A stretch of 64,000 nt of DNA from Epichloe hybrida (Eukaryota > Ascomycota > Sordariomycetes > Hypocreales > Clavicipitaceae). Positions within the stretch are counted from its first letter, which is position 1. Every line of letters starts with the position of its first letter. A model generated the notes under the pieces. It was not told the DNA's origin. It was given only the letters and a program-made list of their open reading frames with translations, and ran no database searches. The position numbers were made by a program, and so were the translations under genes. Shown one piece after another: positions 1 to 10,844 of this stretch. Where the stretch lies: NCBI GenBank assembly GCA_019022495.1, contig JAFEKR010000057.1:148772-212771 (forward strand). Reading direction: 5' to 3'.

Positions 1-3000
1 CTAGGCCACAGGGTATATTAACTATATAAGTCTCTCTATTAGTAGTAAGCAGCTTATAAGGGCTATACTAGCTGCCCTTCTCTCTTTACACACGTATATT
101 AGCCTATAAGAGTAGCTAATATATAGGCGCTATATCAAGGCCATTCTAGGCTTTAAGGGCATTATAGACCTGCTATAAAGCTAGATAGTAGTAGACTTTA
201 TTAGTAGCTTTGTAAATTACTTTAGTATATTAAATAATAAAGACACTTAGTAGTAACTTATCTATTATTTATAGGTAGCCTCTAAAGACTAGTAAGGTTA
301 GGATAATACTATTTAGGCCTATAAAGTTATTAATTACTTTAATAGCTATTTAAAGGCATTACTCTAGCATAAGTTCTATCCTAATTAAGTCTATAATAAT
401 ATCATAAGCTTAGCGTAAAAGTCCGTGATATCTCTTAACCTTTCTAATACTATTATAGGCTTTAATTAGCATCTTATTAGTCTTAATTAACATTAGTTAA
501 GTATAGTGCTTAAACTTAGCGAAAGTAAAGTTATTACTAGCGTCATATATAATCCATTCTAGAGGTCCAAGATAAGTGTTAATCTAATATTCGTGGATAG
601 TATCCTAAATATCTTAAGCCTTTTACTTCCTTAGATCAAGGAATTAGGCTACCTAGAACAATATTGCTAAATCAACAATATAAAGTACTAGTTAGCTATC
701 AATCTGCATGATATTAATAATAATCTTATAGTTAAATTTATAGTTATCTTTAATTATAAACTTAAATTAACTAGGGGCCTTTCCATATATCTAGTAATAG
801 TAGCAGACTTTAGTTAATTTCTTAATTACCTAGTGTTTAACTTTATAACTAGCTTAGTAAAGGATCTTTATAAGTTATTAAACAAAAAGGTAACTAAGTT
901 AATAATATAATTAACAGATATCTCCTTCTAAAAGGTAAAAGGTAACTATTTCTCTTGCTTCTAGTAACCACTAAGGATAGCCCTATTATCACATAATAGG
1001 TATAGCCTTATTACCTTAGATAAGTACGTTAGCAAGGTTATTAATCTTAACTTATATTTTATCCATATTAGTAATTAAGAAGAGAAAGGGGGTATTTATA
1101 TTAAGGACGTAGAATTTAAGCTCTCTAAGTTCTATAGGTATATAAAGGATTTCTCTTATAACTACTAATCTAGCGCTAAATATAATAATTTAGGGTTCGC
1201 AAGGGGTTACCTTTAATAAAGGCATTAATCTTAATAGAGCCTTTACTTATACCTCTCCTATAGTTAACTTTCCTATAGCGCTAGTATTAGGCATAATCCC
1301 TCTAAAAACCTCTTTAGAATAGTATTCTTTAGAGATATAGCAAATTAAGCCTTTATTACACTCTTATAGCTTATAAAGCTCCTGCCTAAGGAATGTATAT
1401 TAGAAAGCTTAATTATTTAGGGTTACAAGGATATTAACATTAGTAGCATTATAGTTAGTTTATAATCTAGAGTAGAAGAATTATGTAATACTTAGGTATA
1501 CTATTAATAGTAGCTCCTCTATATTATTATTATTATCTTTAGCTTCTATACAAGCCAAAAGATATAATTCCTAATTCTAACCCAAGCCTTTATTAGGCTT
1601 ATTATTATCCTACCCTTTATAGGAGGCAAGGAATACCTAGAATCTCTTCTCTAAAGGGGGTATATAATATATTTTACTAGCCTACTAGTAGTCCTTTTCC
1701 TTTTAATATTCTTTAGTAAAGTAATTAGAGAACTAGCAGCCACTCTTACTATATATAAAGTAGCGCTTAGTGCTTAGCCTAGGGCTCTATCTATAATAAC
1801 TTCCTTTACCGCAAGGGGATAATTACTATCTATACTAATAATTAGTAAATATAGCCTCTAGAGGGTCTCCTTATTAGTACTAAAGGTATTAGAAGGGCCT
1901 CTTGTTTAATTCCGTAATAGTAATTACCTTATAGAGGTCTCTAGCAAGACTTTTAAAGCCTAGGGAGTGTATATATTCCACTATCTAACATTTAGGCACA
2001 CTAGCTATAGTATTTAAGGCTTACTTATAAAGCTTAGTATTTACTGTTTTAGCAAGGTATAGTCCTTTATAAATCTTCTTAAGGGTTAATAACATAATCT
2101 TAAGGTAATTAAGCTTACTTTTATTAGGGTTCTTCTTAATTATATTCTTTAATATTATACTACTCTATTAGTAGTAATAGAATTACTAGTTACTTTCTAT
2201 CTTAAAGCGCTAATAAATATAAGTAATTATCTCTTTATAGGAATAGTTATTCCTAAAGAGATAATTAAGGTAGTATTACTTAGCATTACCTATTAACATA
2301 ATAGGGAAAGCCTTCTAATAATATATTTAAGGAAGGTTAATTCTATTATACTTGTTTTCAAAGAGCGTAATCTTTAGCGTTAAGAAGTTATATAGCTTTT
2401 TACTATAGCGGTTGCTATCCTTATACATCTTTGTAAGCTCTAAGATCTTCTTTATAATCTAATCTTCAGAGGGGAATTGCTATAAAGGCACAATTTATTA
2501 TAAATAATAGTCTACTAGTTATTCTTGATAATAATTATCTAGATGGAGCTGTTAATATAATAGGGATTATTATAAGGGTTTTTATAAGGGTTTAAGTAAT
2601 CTCTAGGGTTAGGGAAGGTTAATTTCTAGGGTAGGCTAGTGGGGCTATTAATATTAAGGTTCTAGGGGTTTAGAAGATTATAGTCTTTCTTATAATCTTT
2701 CCTATAACTAAAGGGGTATTAAGGTTTAATAAAGCACTTCCTTAAGTAATACTAGGATTAAATATCCTAGGCCTTACCTAATAAGGACACTATAATCTTG
2801 TAAAGAATTACGTAATTCTCTAATAATATCCTTAGATACCCTTTTAAAGGTGTCTTTAGACTAGCCTTTAATGTCTTCTTAGAATAATTCCTATAGGTTA
2901 TTATCTCTCTATCCTTAATGCTTACTAAGGTTAATAAATCTTATAATCTAGTTATTAAGCTTAAGCTACGTAGCAGTCTCTAGATCTAGCTTAACAAATT

Positions 3001-3809
3001 CTTTCTAATTACTAGAGAAGTCATAAGTAAGCTATTAAAGGCATAAGGGTAACTTATACTCTTAGGGTCTTTTAGGGGTAATAGTTAAAGCCTTGCTATT
3101 ACTAGTAGCCTTTGCTCTTATAGAAGGTCTAGATTCCTCTGCTATCTTTAACTATTAAAGGAAAAAGCAGCAATAGGAGTAAATCAATAGGGACAAAGAA
3201 AGCAATAGAAGTGCTAAAAGTAAGCAAAAGTAACAAGAAAAATAATAATAAATTAACAGGAATTATCCTTCCTATTTTTTATAAAAAGAAGGGAAGGAGG
3301 TAATCTCTCTTTCTTACTAATAAGTACAGGGCAAATAGCACTAATAATAAAGGGGGCAAAAAACAAGCTATAGATGCTTATACGAACAGATTAAAGGTCT
3401 ATTGGATAAAGGGAATATTTATAAAGAAGTTATAGATATATTAGCTAGCTTAGCTAAGGTTATTTAACGTTAGGTTTGAAATAAATGCCTTACGGCAATA
3501 GATTCGGTTATTTGGTTAGTTTTCTTATAATAGACAATAGAATTAACAATTAATAACAATATCCTAGATAGATATAACTAAGTTATATCCCTAAGCCTAA
3601 GGGTTAATAGATCAATTCCTTAGAAGCCTAATAAGCCTATAACTAGGATTCTAGTCTCTTCCTTTAGCACACTTATGTAGTTATACCTCTCTACCACAAT
3701 AACCGTTACGGCATAATAAGGGGTAGTAGTAGTAGTATTTGTAAAAATGTCTTTTCTTGTGATACCTAGCTTATCTATAGTTATAAAGTCAACTACTAAT
3801 TAGTATTAG
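1..3809 (-). mobile_element. Copia element C1, 5' part, RIP-degraded
   Basis: Reverse-strand remnant of a Ty1/Copia retrotransposon, family C. Read on the minus strand from the right it starts at the last bases of a 5' LTR remnant (3804-3809), runs through an untranslated leader and gag, then a protease region near 1250-1330 where the expected PDTGA motif reads PNTSA. It ends at the window edge in the C-terminal part of integrase, where a string like LLVFRGYP is still visible near position 300. Stops interrupt every frame, mostly TAA/TAG where Gln or Trp would be expected. It aligns along most of its length with 56893-60361 (C2). Reverse transcriptase and RNase H lie outside the window. Element A is inserted six bases into its LTR. 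It is a dead copy. Family assignment is secure; exact domain borders are not. Confidence 0.8.
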
Positions 3810-3887
3810 TTGTTAAAAATAAGACCTATTTTTAGCCCTTTTCTAGTTAAAGAACCTTCTTATTACTAGCTTGCTTTGCAAGTCTGA

Positions 3888-3957
3888 CAGCTGCACTGCA
3901 GCTGTCAACGGTCGCGAGGGCAGCTGTCAATGGCTGCGTCGCAGCTGTCAACAGCTG
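3888..3957 (+). promoter_or_regulatory. CAGCTG hexamer cluster in LTR A (U3)
   Basis: Five copies of the palindrome CAGCTG lie at 3888, 3899, 3921, 3942 and 3952, several followed by TCAA. CAGCTG is an E-box, a known bHLH-factor target, so an enhancer role is plausible but is inference. The 3' LTR carries the same cluster about 6,210 bp downstream. The right LTR of A2 has lost one 21-bp unit of it. The stretch is GC-rich compared with the rest of the window. Confidence 0.45.
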
Positions 3958-4047
3958 CGACTGACCGTGTGGATGACTAATTAGTCAATTGCGTTGTGGC
4001 TGCAAGTGTGGCTACAACCACGCCACTAGTAATTAGGTAAGCTAGGG

Positions 4048-4070
4048 TGACGTAAGCTAGGGTGACGTAA
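4048..4070 (+). promoter_or_regulatory. paired TGACGTAA (CRE-like) sites in LTR A
   Basis: TGACGTAA occurs at 4048-4055 and 4063-4070 as part of a 15-bp tandem duplication, and again in the 3' LTR at 10258 and 10273. TGACGTAA/TGACGTCA is the classic binding site of ATF/CREB-type bZIP factors, which in fungi are stress regulators. Stress-responsive activation of the LTR is therefore an inference; no expression data are visible here. Confidence 0.4.
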
Positions 4071-4634
4071 GCAGGTTACCCTACACATAACTTACCCTAT
4101 AGCTATATTTGACAACGATTTTCTCTTTATCTAGAGGTCGTACAAAAGTTTCACATATAGCAAATTGAAGCTTGAAGATAGGGCTTTCTCTTTATGCAAG
4201 GTTATTTTTTGGACCAAAAGTTGGTGCATACGGGTTGCTAGCTAGTATGGTGGTGAGTCGATTTTTTGGTTTTTGCATACAAATGAATTTTGCGGAAAAT
4301 CAAAAGTGGCCCGTAAGACCCCGTTGGCGGCCCGGATCCACCGATACGGTCGGTAGGTCTATGAGAGGAAGAAGATCTTTTCAACTAGCTAGATAGCTAG
4401 TCCTCTCAACTAACAACAGCCGCATTGCCCGTACAACGTATCTAAAATCAATTCTATTGCTCTATAAGATATCATAAAAGTGATCTAAATTGAATTCTAT
4501 TAGTTGATAACTGCCACAACCTTCCGTTGCGTTGCGTTGATTGATTCAACGTTGCAGCCCTATTGGTCCCCGACCGTAGAGCTTGCACCTGTACAGCTGT
4601 TGCCAGCTGGCAACTAGCTCCCTACATTTCAATA

Positions 4635-4651
4635 GGTTATGAGCCCGGCTC
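4635..4651 (+). other. primer-binding site, half-tRNA initiator Met type
   Basis: GGTTATGAGCCCGGCTC begins at the first base after the 5' LTR. Its reverse complement, GAGCCGGGCTCATAACC, has the form of the anticodon arm of initiator tRNA-Met, including the CAT anticodon and following AACC. Priming from an internally cleaved initiator tRNA is established for Drosophila copia and yeast Ty5 (the hemivirus type). The position directly abutting the LTR supports the call. The tRNA gene of this organism is not in the window, so complementarity along the arm is from family knowledge. Confidence 0.75.
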
Positions 4652-4691
4652 TATCACTATAGATTCCTTTTAGGTCACTTTGTGTACGATT

Positions 4692-4846
4692 ACAGAAGAC
4701 TTCCCTTCTATAAAAAAGGAAGGACCTGCGAGAAAGAAGCTTTTCCCTTCTATAAAAAGGAATCAATTGTGGCTACAGAAGACTTCCCTTCTATAAAAAA
4801 GGAAGGACCCGCGAGATAGAAGCTTTTCCCTTCTATAAAAAGGAAA
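4692..4846 (+). repeat. tandem hairpin repeats in element A leader
   Basis: Two units begin at 4692 and 4775 (83-bp spacing). Each contains CCCTTCTATAAAAAAGGAAG, where CCTTC and GAAGG can pair around an A/T-rich loop, followed by a second half-unit with AAGCTTTTCCCTTCTA. The array ends at the start codon (4847). The equivalent leader of A2 is longer and has more units. Possible roles are RNA packaging or translation control; nothing in the sequence decides between them. Confidence 0.7.
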
Positions 4847-7800
4847 ATGGATACCAAAGGAAAGGGAAAGGGACCTGTTATCCCTGACCCTAGTGCGCAA
4901 GAGGTTCTAAATAACCAGCTAAAAGAGCAGGCTATTAAGCAACAAGCAACTATAGACCAGTTATTAGAGAAGCTAGAAAGCCTATCTATAACTGTAAATA
5001 GTCGTATGGAGGGTGTGGAATCTGATAAGCCCGCTAGTCAGCAGCAAGATCAGCAGCCTGTTCAAGAAAATCAAGCTAAATCTAGCTCTGTACAAGCAAC
5101 CTTTAATAATTCAATTATTAAGGAATTCAATAAAAGGGTTTATAGTTTTCCAGAGACTGCTAGGCTTAAAGGAGCCGAAAATTTCGAACAATGGAAGCAA
5201 GCCCTAACTATCCAATTTAGAGCTTTAGGCATACCTAATTTTCTAGATAATCCGGAGAGTTCTAGGGCGCTAGGGGATCCAGATTAAGCTATTATCCTTA
5301 TGTTACTAAGGGATAGTTGTACAGAAGGACCCCAAGCCGCTATAACTTGGCAAAAATCACCTGAAGAAGCCTATAATTTACTTGTAAGGCAATATTCACA
5401 TAGCGTTGAAATCCAGAGGGGGTCCCTATATTCAGAATTTCATAACCTGAATTTTCAAGAGTTTAAGGGGACTCTAGAGTCCTTTAATGCAGTCTTTAAT
5501 AATCTACTAGCTAGATTATCGATTTCAGGGGTCCTGATTGCTCCGATAGATCAGGTTAATCAATATCTTCAATCCCTAAAATCAACCTTCCCTCAGTGGG
5601 CTGAGAGGCAACGATTCAGCATGCGCACGAATAGGGCTATAGGGGCTCCCCTAGAAGCCCTAAATCTTCAATTTTTGATGGCAGACCTTCTAGCAGAACA
5701 GAGGGATAAGTCATCTACGGTATCCAAAGCCCTGAATTATAGGGCTAAAAACCTTAAAAAGGGTGCCAAAGAAAAAGAAAAGGCCCCTAAGGATCAGAAG
5801 AAGAAAGGAGGCTCTGAAGAAAATAAGGGCTCTTCTAATTCTAATTCTTCTTCTAATAAGAAGAAGAAGAAGAAGCAAAAAGGTCAAAAATCAGATAAAA
5901 AGGATAATAAAGAGACCTCTGGAGAGGGATCTTTTATGCTAGGAAATTACAACCTTTCTAACGGTGCTCTTAAACCGTACAAGAAGCCTAGCCTTCATAA
6001 GACTAGTTATAAGAGCTCTAGTGATAGCAGCTCTGATTCTAGCTCTAGTGAATCGGATAATGAAAATCAAGAAATTAAAACCTTAAATGGTTTTAATTAT
6101 TACAGCAAAGACATGAAAAAGGCCCTATTATATGATACAGGTTCGACTGTACATATTGTTAATTCTAGGGAGGTCTTTAGGGATTATACCCCCTATAAAA
6201 AGGGGGAATCCGACCCTATCATAACTGGTGGTGGCCCTATTTACGCTAAGGGTCACGGTAGTGCTGTTTTTGAGGTCCTATATCAGAAAAATCCAGCTAA
6301 ATATAGGACCTTAGTGCTTAAAGATGCGCTATATTTTCCTCAGCTTGATGTTAATATAGTTAGTGGACTTACGCACTATATATCTGGTGGTTGCCTTATA
6401 AAAAACCTACTTTATCTTAAAGATAGGTCTCTTATTGCAACCTTAGATATAGAAAAACATGGTTTTTTCTTCCACGTTAAAAACCAATCTACGCCTAAGT
6501 TATCTAAAGGGCCCTGTAATAATTCGCATTATATCCGACCTTTTACCTACGCCGCTTTTAAGGGTCATAGTTACCCTATAGAGGTTCAAATTCCCTCTAA
6601 AAAGCCGGATTAGGCTTCTGATTTAGACGAAATCGACGAAAATGATGATGATATTGAAGAAATCGTACGGGATGATTTAGGGGAATTAGTCCCTTCTTCT
6701 TCGCCTATAGCCCCAGGTTGGGTCCCTTATAAATCTAAGGAAATAGATTTAGGGGTGTTAGAGGGCCCTAGTGGAGGAAAAGGGTCCCTAATACCTCTCC
6801 AAGAGGCCTGTGGTTCTCAAGGGGCCCAGCAGGGGACTAGTGAAGAGGGCCCTAGTCTAGATCCTAATTCAGACCCTAAGGATCTTCAATATCAACGGTT
6901 GTTAGAACTAGCTGGCCTATGGCATGTACGATTAGGGCACCTAGGTCTTCCTTTGCTAAAGAAAACTAGCCTTATAACTAAAGGAATCCCTGATTTTTCT
7001 AAAATTAAGGATAAGGATTTTAGATGTATTGCTTGTGATCAATCTAAGGCAGTTAGAAGACCCAGGAAATTAGCTATCCCTGACCCCCCAAGAGCTCTAG
7101 ATCGAATAGAGGGGGATACGCTAAAAATCAGCCCCACGCCGTACAATAAGCAGTCAATTTGCTTATTTCTAGTTGATCGAAAGACTAGATATAAGTGGGT
7201 TATCTTATTACCTAATAAGGAAGGCCCAACTGTTTATAAGGCTATCAAAGGCTTCTTCAGAGGGCTTAAAAATCAACTAGGTCAATATCCTAGGCACCTT
7301 CACTTCGATGGGGGCCAGGAAATCGATTCTAGTTGTCAAGCTTGGTTGAATTCTAAAGGGATCAAATTTACGACTTCTAGTCCCTATATCCATGAGCAAA
7401 ATGGATTAGCAGAACGTTCAATTCGTACTATTCTAGATCGATTAAGGGCTACTATCCAGTGGGCAAAATTACCGTTATTTTTATGGTGTTTTGTATTACC
7501 TGCAGTTGTTAACCTAGTTAATATAACTGCTAATACCACTAAGGATGAAAGCCCTGAACAGCTGCTATCTAGGGAGCTAAATCAGCCTTATACAACTGAT
7601 ATTAGCAGTATTAGAGCTATAGGATCTCACTGTGAGATTCTAATCCCCCTGGAAAAACAACCTAAAGCCCAGAAGTTAGCAGCTAGGACTATCCCTGGAA
7701 GACTTTTAGCTACACTAGGTTCTAACACCTACCTAGTGTACATCCCCTCTAAAAGGCTAGTTACAAAGACTAGCTTTATTAAGATTATAGAACCTATAGG

Positions 7801-9811
7801 CCCTGTTTCTAAAGGCTTACCTAGGATTTCTATAGGGGATAACCCTTTAGAGGGGGAAAATGATCTAGAAAATGAAAATCAACAAAATCTAGACCAAGGT
7901 TCAAAGGATTATCCTATAGACAACATAGGTATCCCTGTAGGTCAAGAAAAACCACCTACAGGCCCCAAAGAACCCCCTAAAGGCTTAATTCCAGCGGATC
8001 CCATACAGGCGCAGCCTATAACTCAACCAGGAAATCAGATTTCGACTTCGGACCTCGATTTTGACAAAATTATCGATTTCGACCCTAATATCGACCCTAT
8101 GGATGTTGATATTAGTTCCCCTTCTTCTCTAGATTTCATAAAAGAAATCTGCTTTAAGGTACGGGAGAAGCTAAAGGAAAAGAATCCTATTAGCCCCGAG
8201 CCTAAGACCTGGAAGCAGGCTATATCTAGCCCTGAAAGGGATAAATGGATAGAAGCCACGTACAAGGAATACGAACAGCTTCTAAAGGCTGGTACTTTTA
8301 AATTTATAGGGAAAGATCAAATCCCTAAGGGCCGAAAAGTACTAAAGAATAGGCTTGTTTATAAGCTTAAAAAGGATAAAGAAAATAATCCTTTAAAATA
8401 TAAGGCTCGACTCGTTGCTAAGGGATTTATGCAAATCGAAGGCCTAGATTACCTAGAGACCTTCGCTGCCACAAGCATTCCCCCTAGCTGGAGGATTTTA
8501 CTAGCCCTAGCGGCTTGGAATAACTGGGAAATCGAACAAATCGATTTTATAGGAGCTTTTCTTAATAGTAAGCTACAACAACAGATTTATATGGTTATTC
8601 CAGAAGGGTTTATTGAATTCCTTGAGGCAAATCCTAAACTAGCTAAATTAGCTAGAAGTTTTGGCTGGAAACCTTCTAAAGATCAAGTAATTTTATTACA
8701 GAAGTCTTTATACGGCCTAAAACAAAGCTCAAGGGAATGGCAACAAGCGCTAATATTAGTGCTTAAATCCCTAGGATTTAACCCTTTAATATCTGACCCA
8801 GCTATCTTCTTTAATCCTTCAACCAAAACCTTCGTCATTACGTACGTTGATGACTGTCTTCTAATTGGACCGGATTTATCTTATATCCAAAGGCTTAAAA
8901 AGGAACTTCATAAAGTCTATCCAATAGAAGATAGGGGGCCTGCTGAATTCTTCTTAGGGGTTTAAATCGTACGAGATAGGCCTAATAGAATACTGAAAAT
9001 TCATCAATCTCAGTATATATTAGAAGCCTTAAAACGATTTAATATGCTAGATAGTAAGCCTATTAGCATACCTCTTCAGCCAGGCGTTTTAGCTACGCAG
9101 ACAACTAAGCTTTTAATAGCTAGCGAAATCAAGCTTTATCAGTGCATTATAGGGACTATAATGTACCTAATGTTGCTTACAAGGCCTGATACAGCTTTCA
9201 CGCTACAGTGGTTATTTACTGCACTAGCTAGCCCTTATATAGAACACCTAAAAGCAGCTAAAAATCTGCTAAGGTATCTATTAGGGACTAGATTCCTTGC
9301 TATTATCTATAGGGGAGACCCTAAAGGTTTAGTTAGCAAAAGCCTAATAGGTTATTGTGATAGTGATTTTGCAGGGGATAAAAAGACCTCAAAATCAACC
9401 TATGCTTATCTATTCAAGCTAGCTGGCGGACCTATTAGCTGGAAATCAAAGAAAGCTAGTACAATAGCTCTATCAACACTAGAAGCTGAAGCTGATGCTA
9501 TCTGCGAGACCTTCCGGGAGCTTCAGTGGCTTCAGGGCTTATTTAAGGAGCTAAAAACCCCTATTTCTCCCCCTATCCAGATATATTGCGATAATCAAGG
9601 CGCTATAACTACTGCTTATAACCCTGCTTTACATAGTCGTACAAAGCATACATTGCTAAAGTTCAACTATATTAGGCAACAGGTTTTAGAGGGTTTAGCT
9701 AAGATTGAATATCTAGATACGAAGTCAATGCCTGCAGATGGTCTTACGAAACCTCTTTCTAGACCTCTTCATCAGGCTTTTATTAAGCTTTTAGGGCTTA
9801 ATAATTATTAA
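4847..9811 (+). pseudogene. gag-pol polyprotein of element A, broken by three stops
   Basis: One continuous frame of 1,654 codons plus stop, interrupted only at codons 147 (TAA, 5285), 589 (TAG, 6611) and 1373 (TAA, 8963). The third is Gln in A2 (GVQII), so it is a CAA-to-TAA change. Gag occupies about residues 1-400 and ends in a Lys/Ser-rich stretch with no CCHC knuckle. Protease has DTGS with Asp at 430. Integrase has a zinc finger (H693, H698, C727, C730) and catalytic D757, D821, E856, the last two 35 apart. Reverse transcriptase carries YVDD at 1333-1336. RNase H shows CDSDFAG near 1505 and a Copia-type end with PADGLTKPL. The first ATG follows the leader repeats and is shared with A2. 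The product would assemble cytoplasmic virus-like particles and integrate cDNA. As written, translation would stop after 146 residues. Confidence 0.95.
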
Positions 9812-10009
9812 ACCAACAACTAATTCCCTTCAACAGGGAACCAAAAAACAACGTTAAAAAGGGAGCTATATTTAACAATAGCTAGGAATTCAAAAAGGGG
9901 GCTTTTTTCATATTTTCCTGTTTTTCCCTTTTTATCTGTTATTAAAAGTTGTTGATTTTTCCCTATAGTCTTTTTGTACACTTCTAATTGCTTTTAAATG
10001 TAATTCTTT
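9812..10009 (+). other. 3' untranslated region of element A
   Basis: About 200 bp between the stop codon and the polypurine tract. It is A/T-rich and holds no open frame. The sequence is well conserved in A2 at 26225-26425. No other function is visible. Confidence 0.6.
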
Positions 10010-10020
10010 TGTAGAGGGGG
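10010..10020 (+). other. polypurine tract of element A
   Basis: TGTAGAGGGGG directly precedes the 3' LTR; its purine core is AGAGGGGG at 10013-10020. This is the expected primer for plus-strand DNA synthesis. A2 has the matching CCCCC run at 26216-26220 on the opposite strand. Confidence 0.85.
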
Positions 10021-10844
10021 TGTTAAAAATAAGACCTATTTTTAGCCCTTTTCTAGTTAAAGAACCTTCTTATTACTAGCTTGCTTTGCAAGTCTGACAG
10101 CTGCACTGCAGCTGTCAACGGTCGCGAGGGCAGCTGTCAATGGCTGCGTCGCAGCTGTCAACAGCTGCGACCGACCGTGTGGATGACTAATTAGTCAATT
10201 GCGTTGTGGCTGCAAGTGTGGCTACAACCACGCCACTAGTAATTAGGTAAGCTAGGGTGACGTAAGCTAGGGTGACGTAAGCAGGTTACCCTACACATAA
10301 CTTACCCTATAGCTATCTTTGACAACGATTTTCTCTTTATCTAGAGGTCGTACAAAAGTTTCATATATAGCAAATTAAAGCTTGAAGATAGGGCTTTCTC
10401 TTTATGCAAGGTTATTTTTTGGACCAAAAGTTGGTGCATACGGGTTGCTAGCTAGTATGGTGGTGAGTCGATTTTTTGGTTTTTGCATACAAATGAATTT
10501 TGCGGAAAATCAAAAGTGGCCCGTAAGACCCCGTTGGCGGCCCGGATCCACCGATACGGTCGGTAGGTCTATGAGAGGAAGAAGATCTTTTCAACTAGCT
10601 AGATAGCTAGTCCTCTCAACCAACAACAGCCGCATTGCCCGTACAACGTATCTAAAATCAATTCTATTGCTCTATAAGATATCATAAAAGTGATCTAAAT
10701 TGAATTCTATTAGTTGATAACTGCCACAACCTTCCGTTGCGTTGCGTTGATTGATTCAACGTTGCAGCCCTATTGGTCCCCGACCGTAGAGCTTGCACCT
10801 GTACAGCTGTTGCCAGCTGGCAACTAGCTCCCTACATTTCAATA
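10021..10844 (+). repeat. 3' LTR of element A
   Basis: 824 bp, colinear with 3811-4634. Five differences were seen by eye: C/T in the CAGCTG region, A/C near 10316, C/T and G/A just before the CTTGAAGATA string, and T/C near 10620. After its end the sequence continues at once into the integrase region of B1, with no copy of the bases that precede the 5' LTR. Confidence 0.95.

Larger units (their letters stand above)
3811..4634 (+). repeat. 5' LTR of element A
   Basis: 824-bp direct repeat of 10021-10844. It begins TGTTAAAAAT and ends TTTCAATA, probably an ancestral AACA end with one C-to-T change, because the primer-binding site follows directly. The LTR should carry promoter and polyadenylation signals. 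Visible candidates are a cluster of five CAGCTG hexamers (3888-3957) and two TGACGTAA sites (4048-4070). A 74-codon open stretch at 4172-4396 starts at TTG rather than ATG and is present in both LTRs; I do not call it a gene. Confidence 0.95.
3811..10844 (+). mobile_element. Copia LTR retrotransposon A, nearly intact
   Basis: Complete 7,034-bp Ty1/Copia element: 5' LTR, primer-binding site, leader with tandem hairpin repeats, one gag-pol frame in the order Gag, protease, integrase, reverse transcriptase, RNase H, then a polypurine tract and 3' LTR. Integrase before reverse transcriptase is the Copia order. The two LTRs have the same length (824 bp) and by eye differ at only five positions, four of them transitions, so the insertion is recent compared with its neighbours. 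No matching target-site duplication is seen: the left flank ends ttagt and the right flank starts atata. The left flank is the LTR of C1 and the right flank is the integrase region of B1. A longer-diverged inverted copy, A2, lies at 25392-32493. Confidence 0.95.

Noticed and set aside
4172..4396. 74-codon open stretch in the 5' LTR of A, repeated at 10382-10606
   Set aside because: It begins at TTG, not ATG, shows no domain, and exists twice only because the LTR is duplicated.
5013..5207. 64-codon plus-strand frame inside gag
   Set aside because: Out of frame with Gag, which covers the same bases; composition only.
8035..8265. Minus-strand open stretch, with a plus-strand counterpart at 27978-28202 in A2
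   Set aside because: It is antisense to the linker between integrase and reverse transcriptase of the A polyprotein, where the sense frame is clearly coding.
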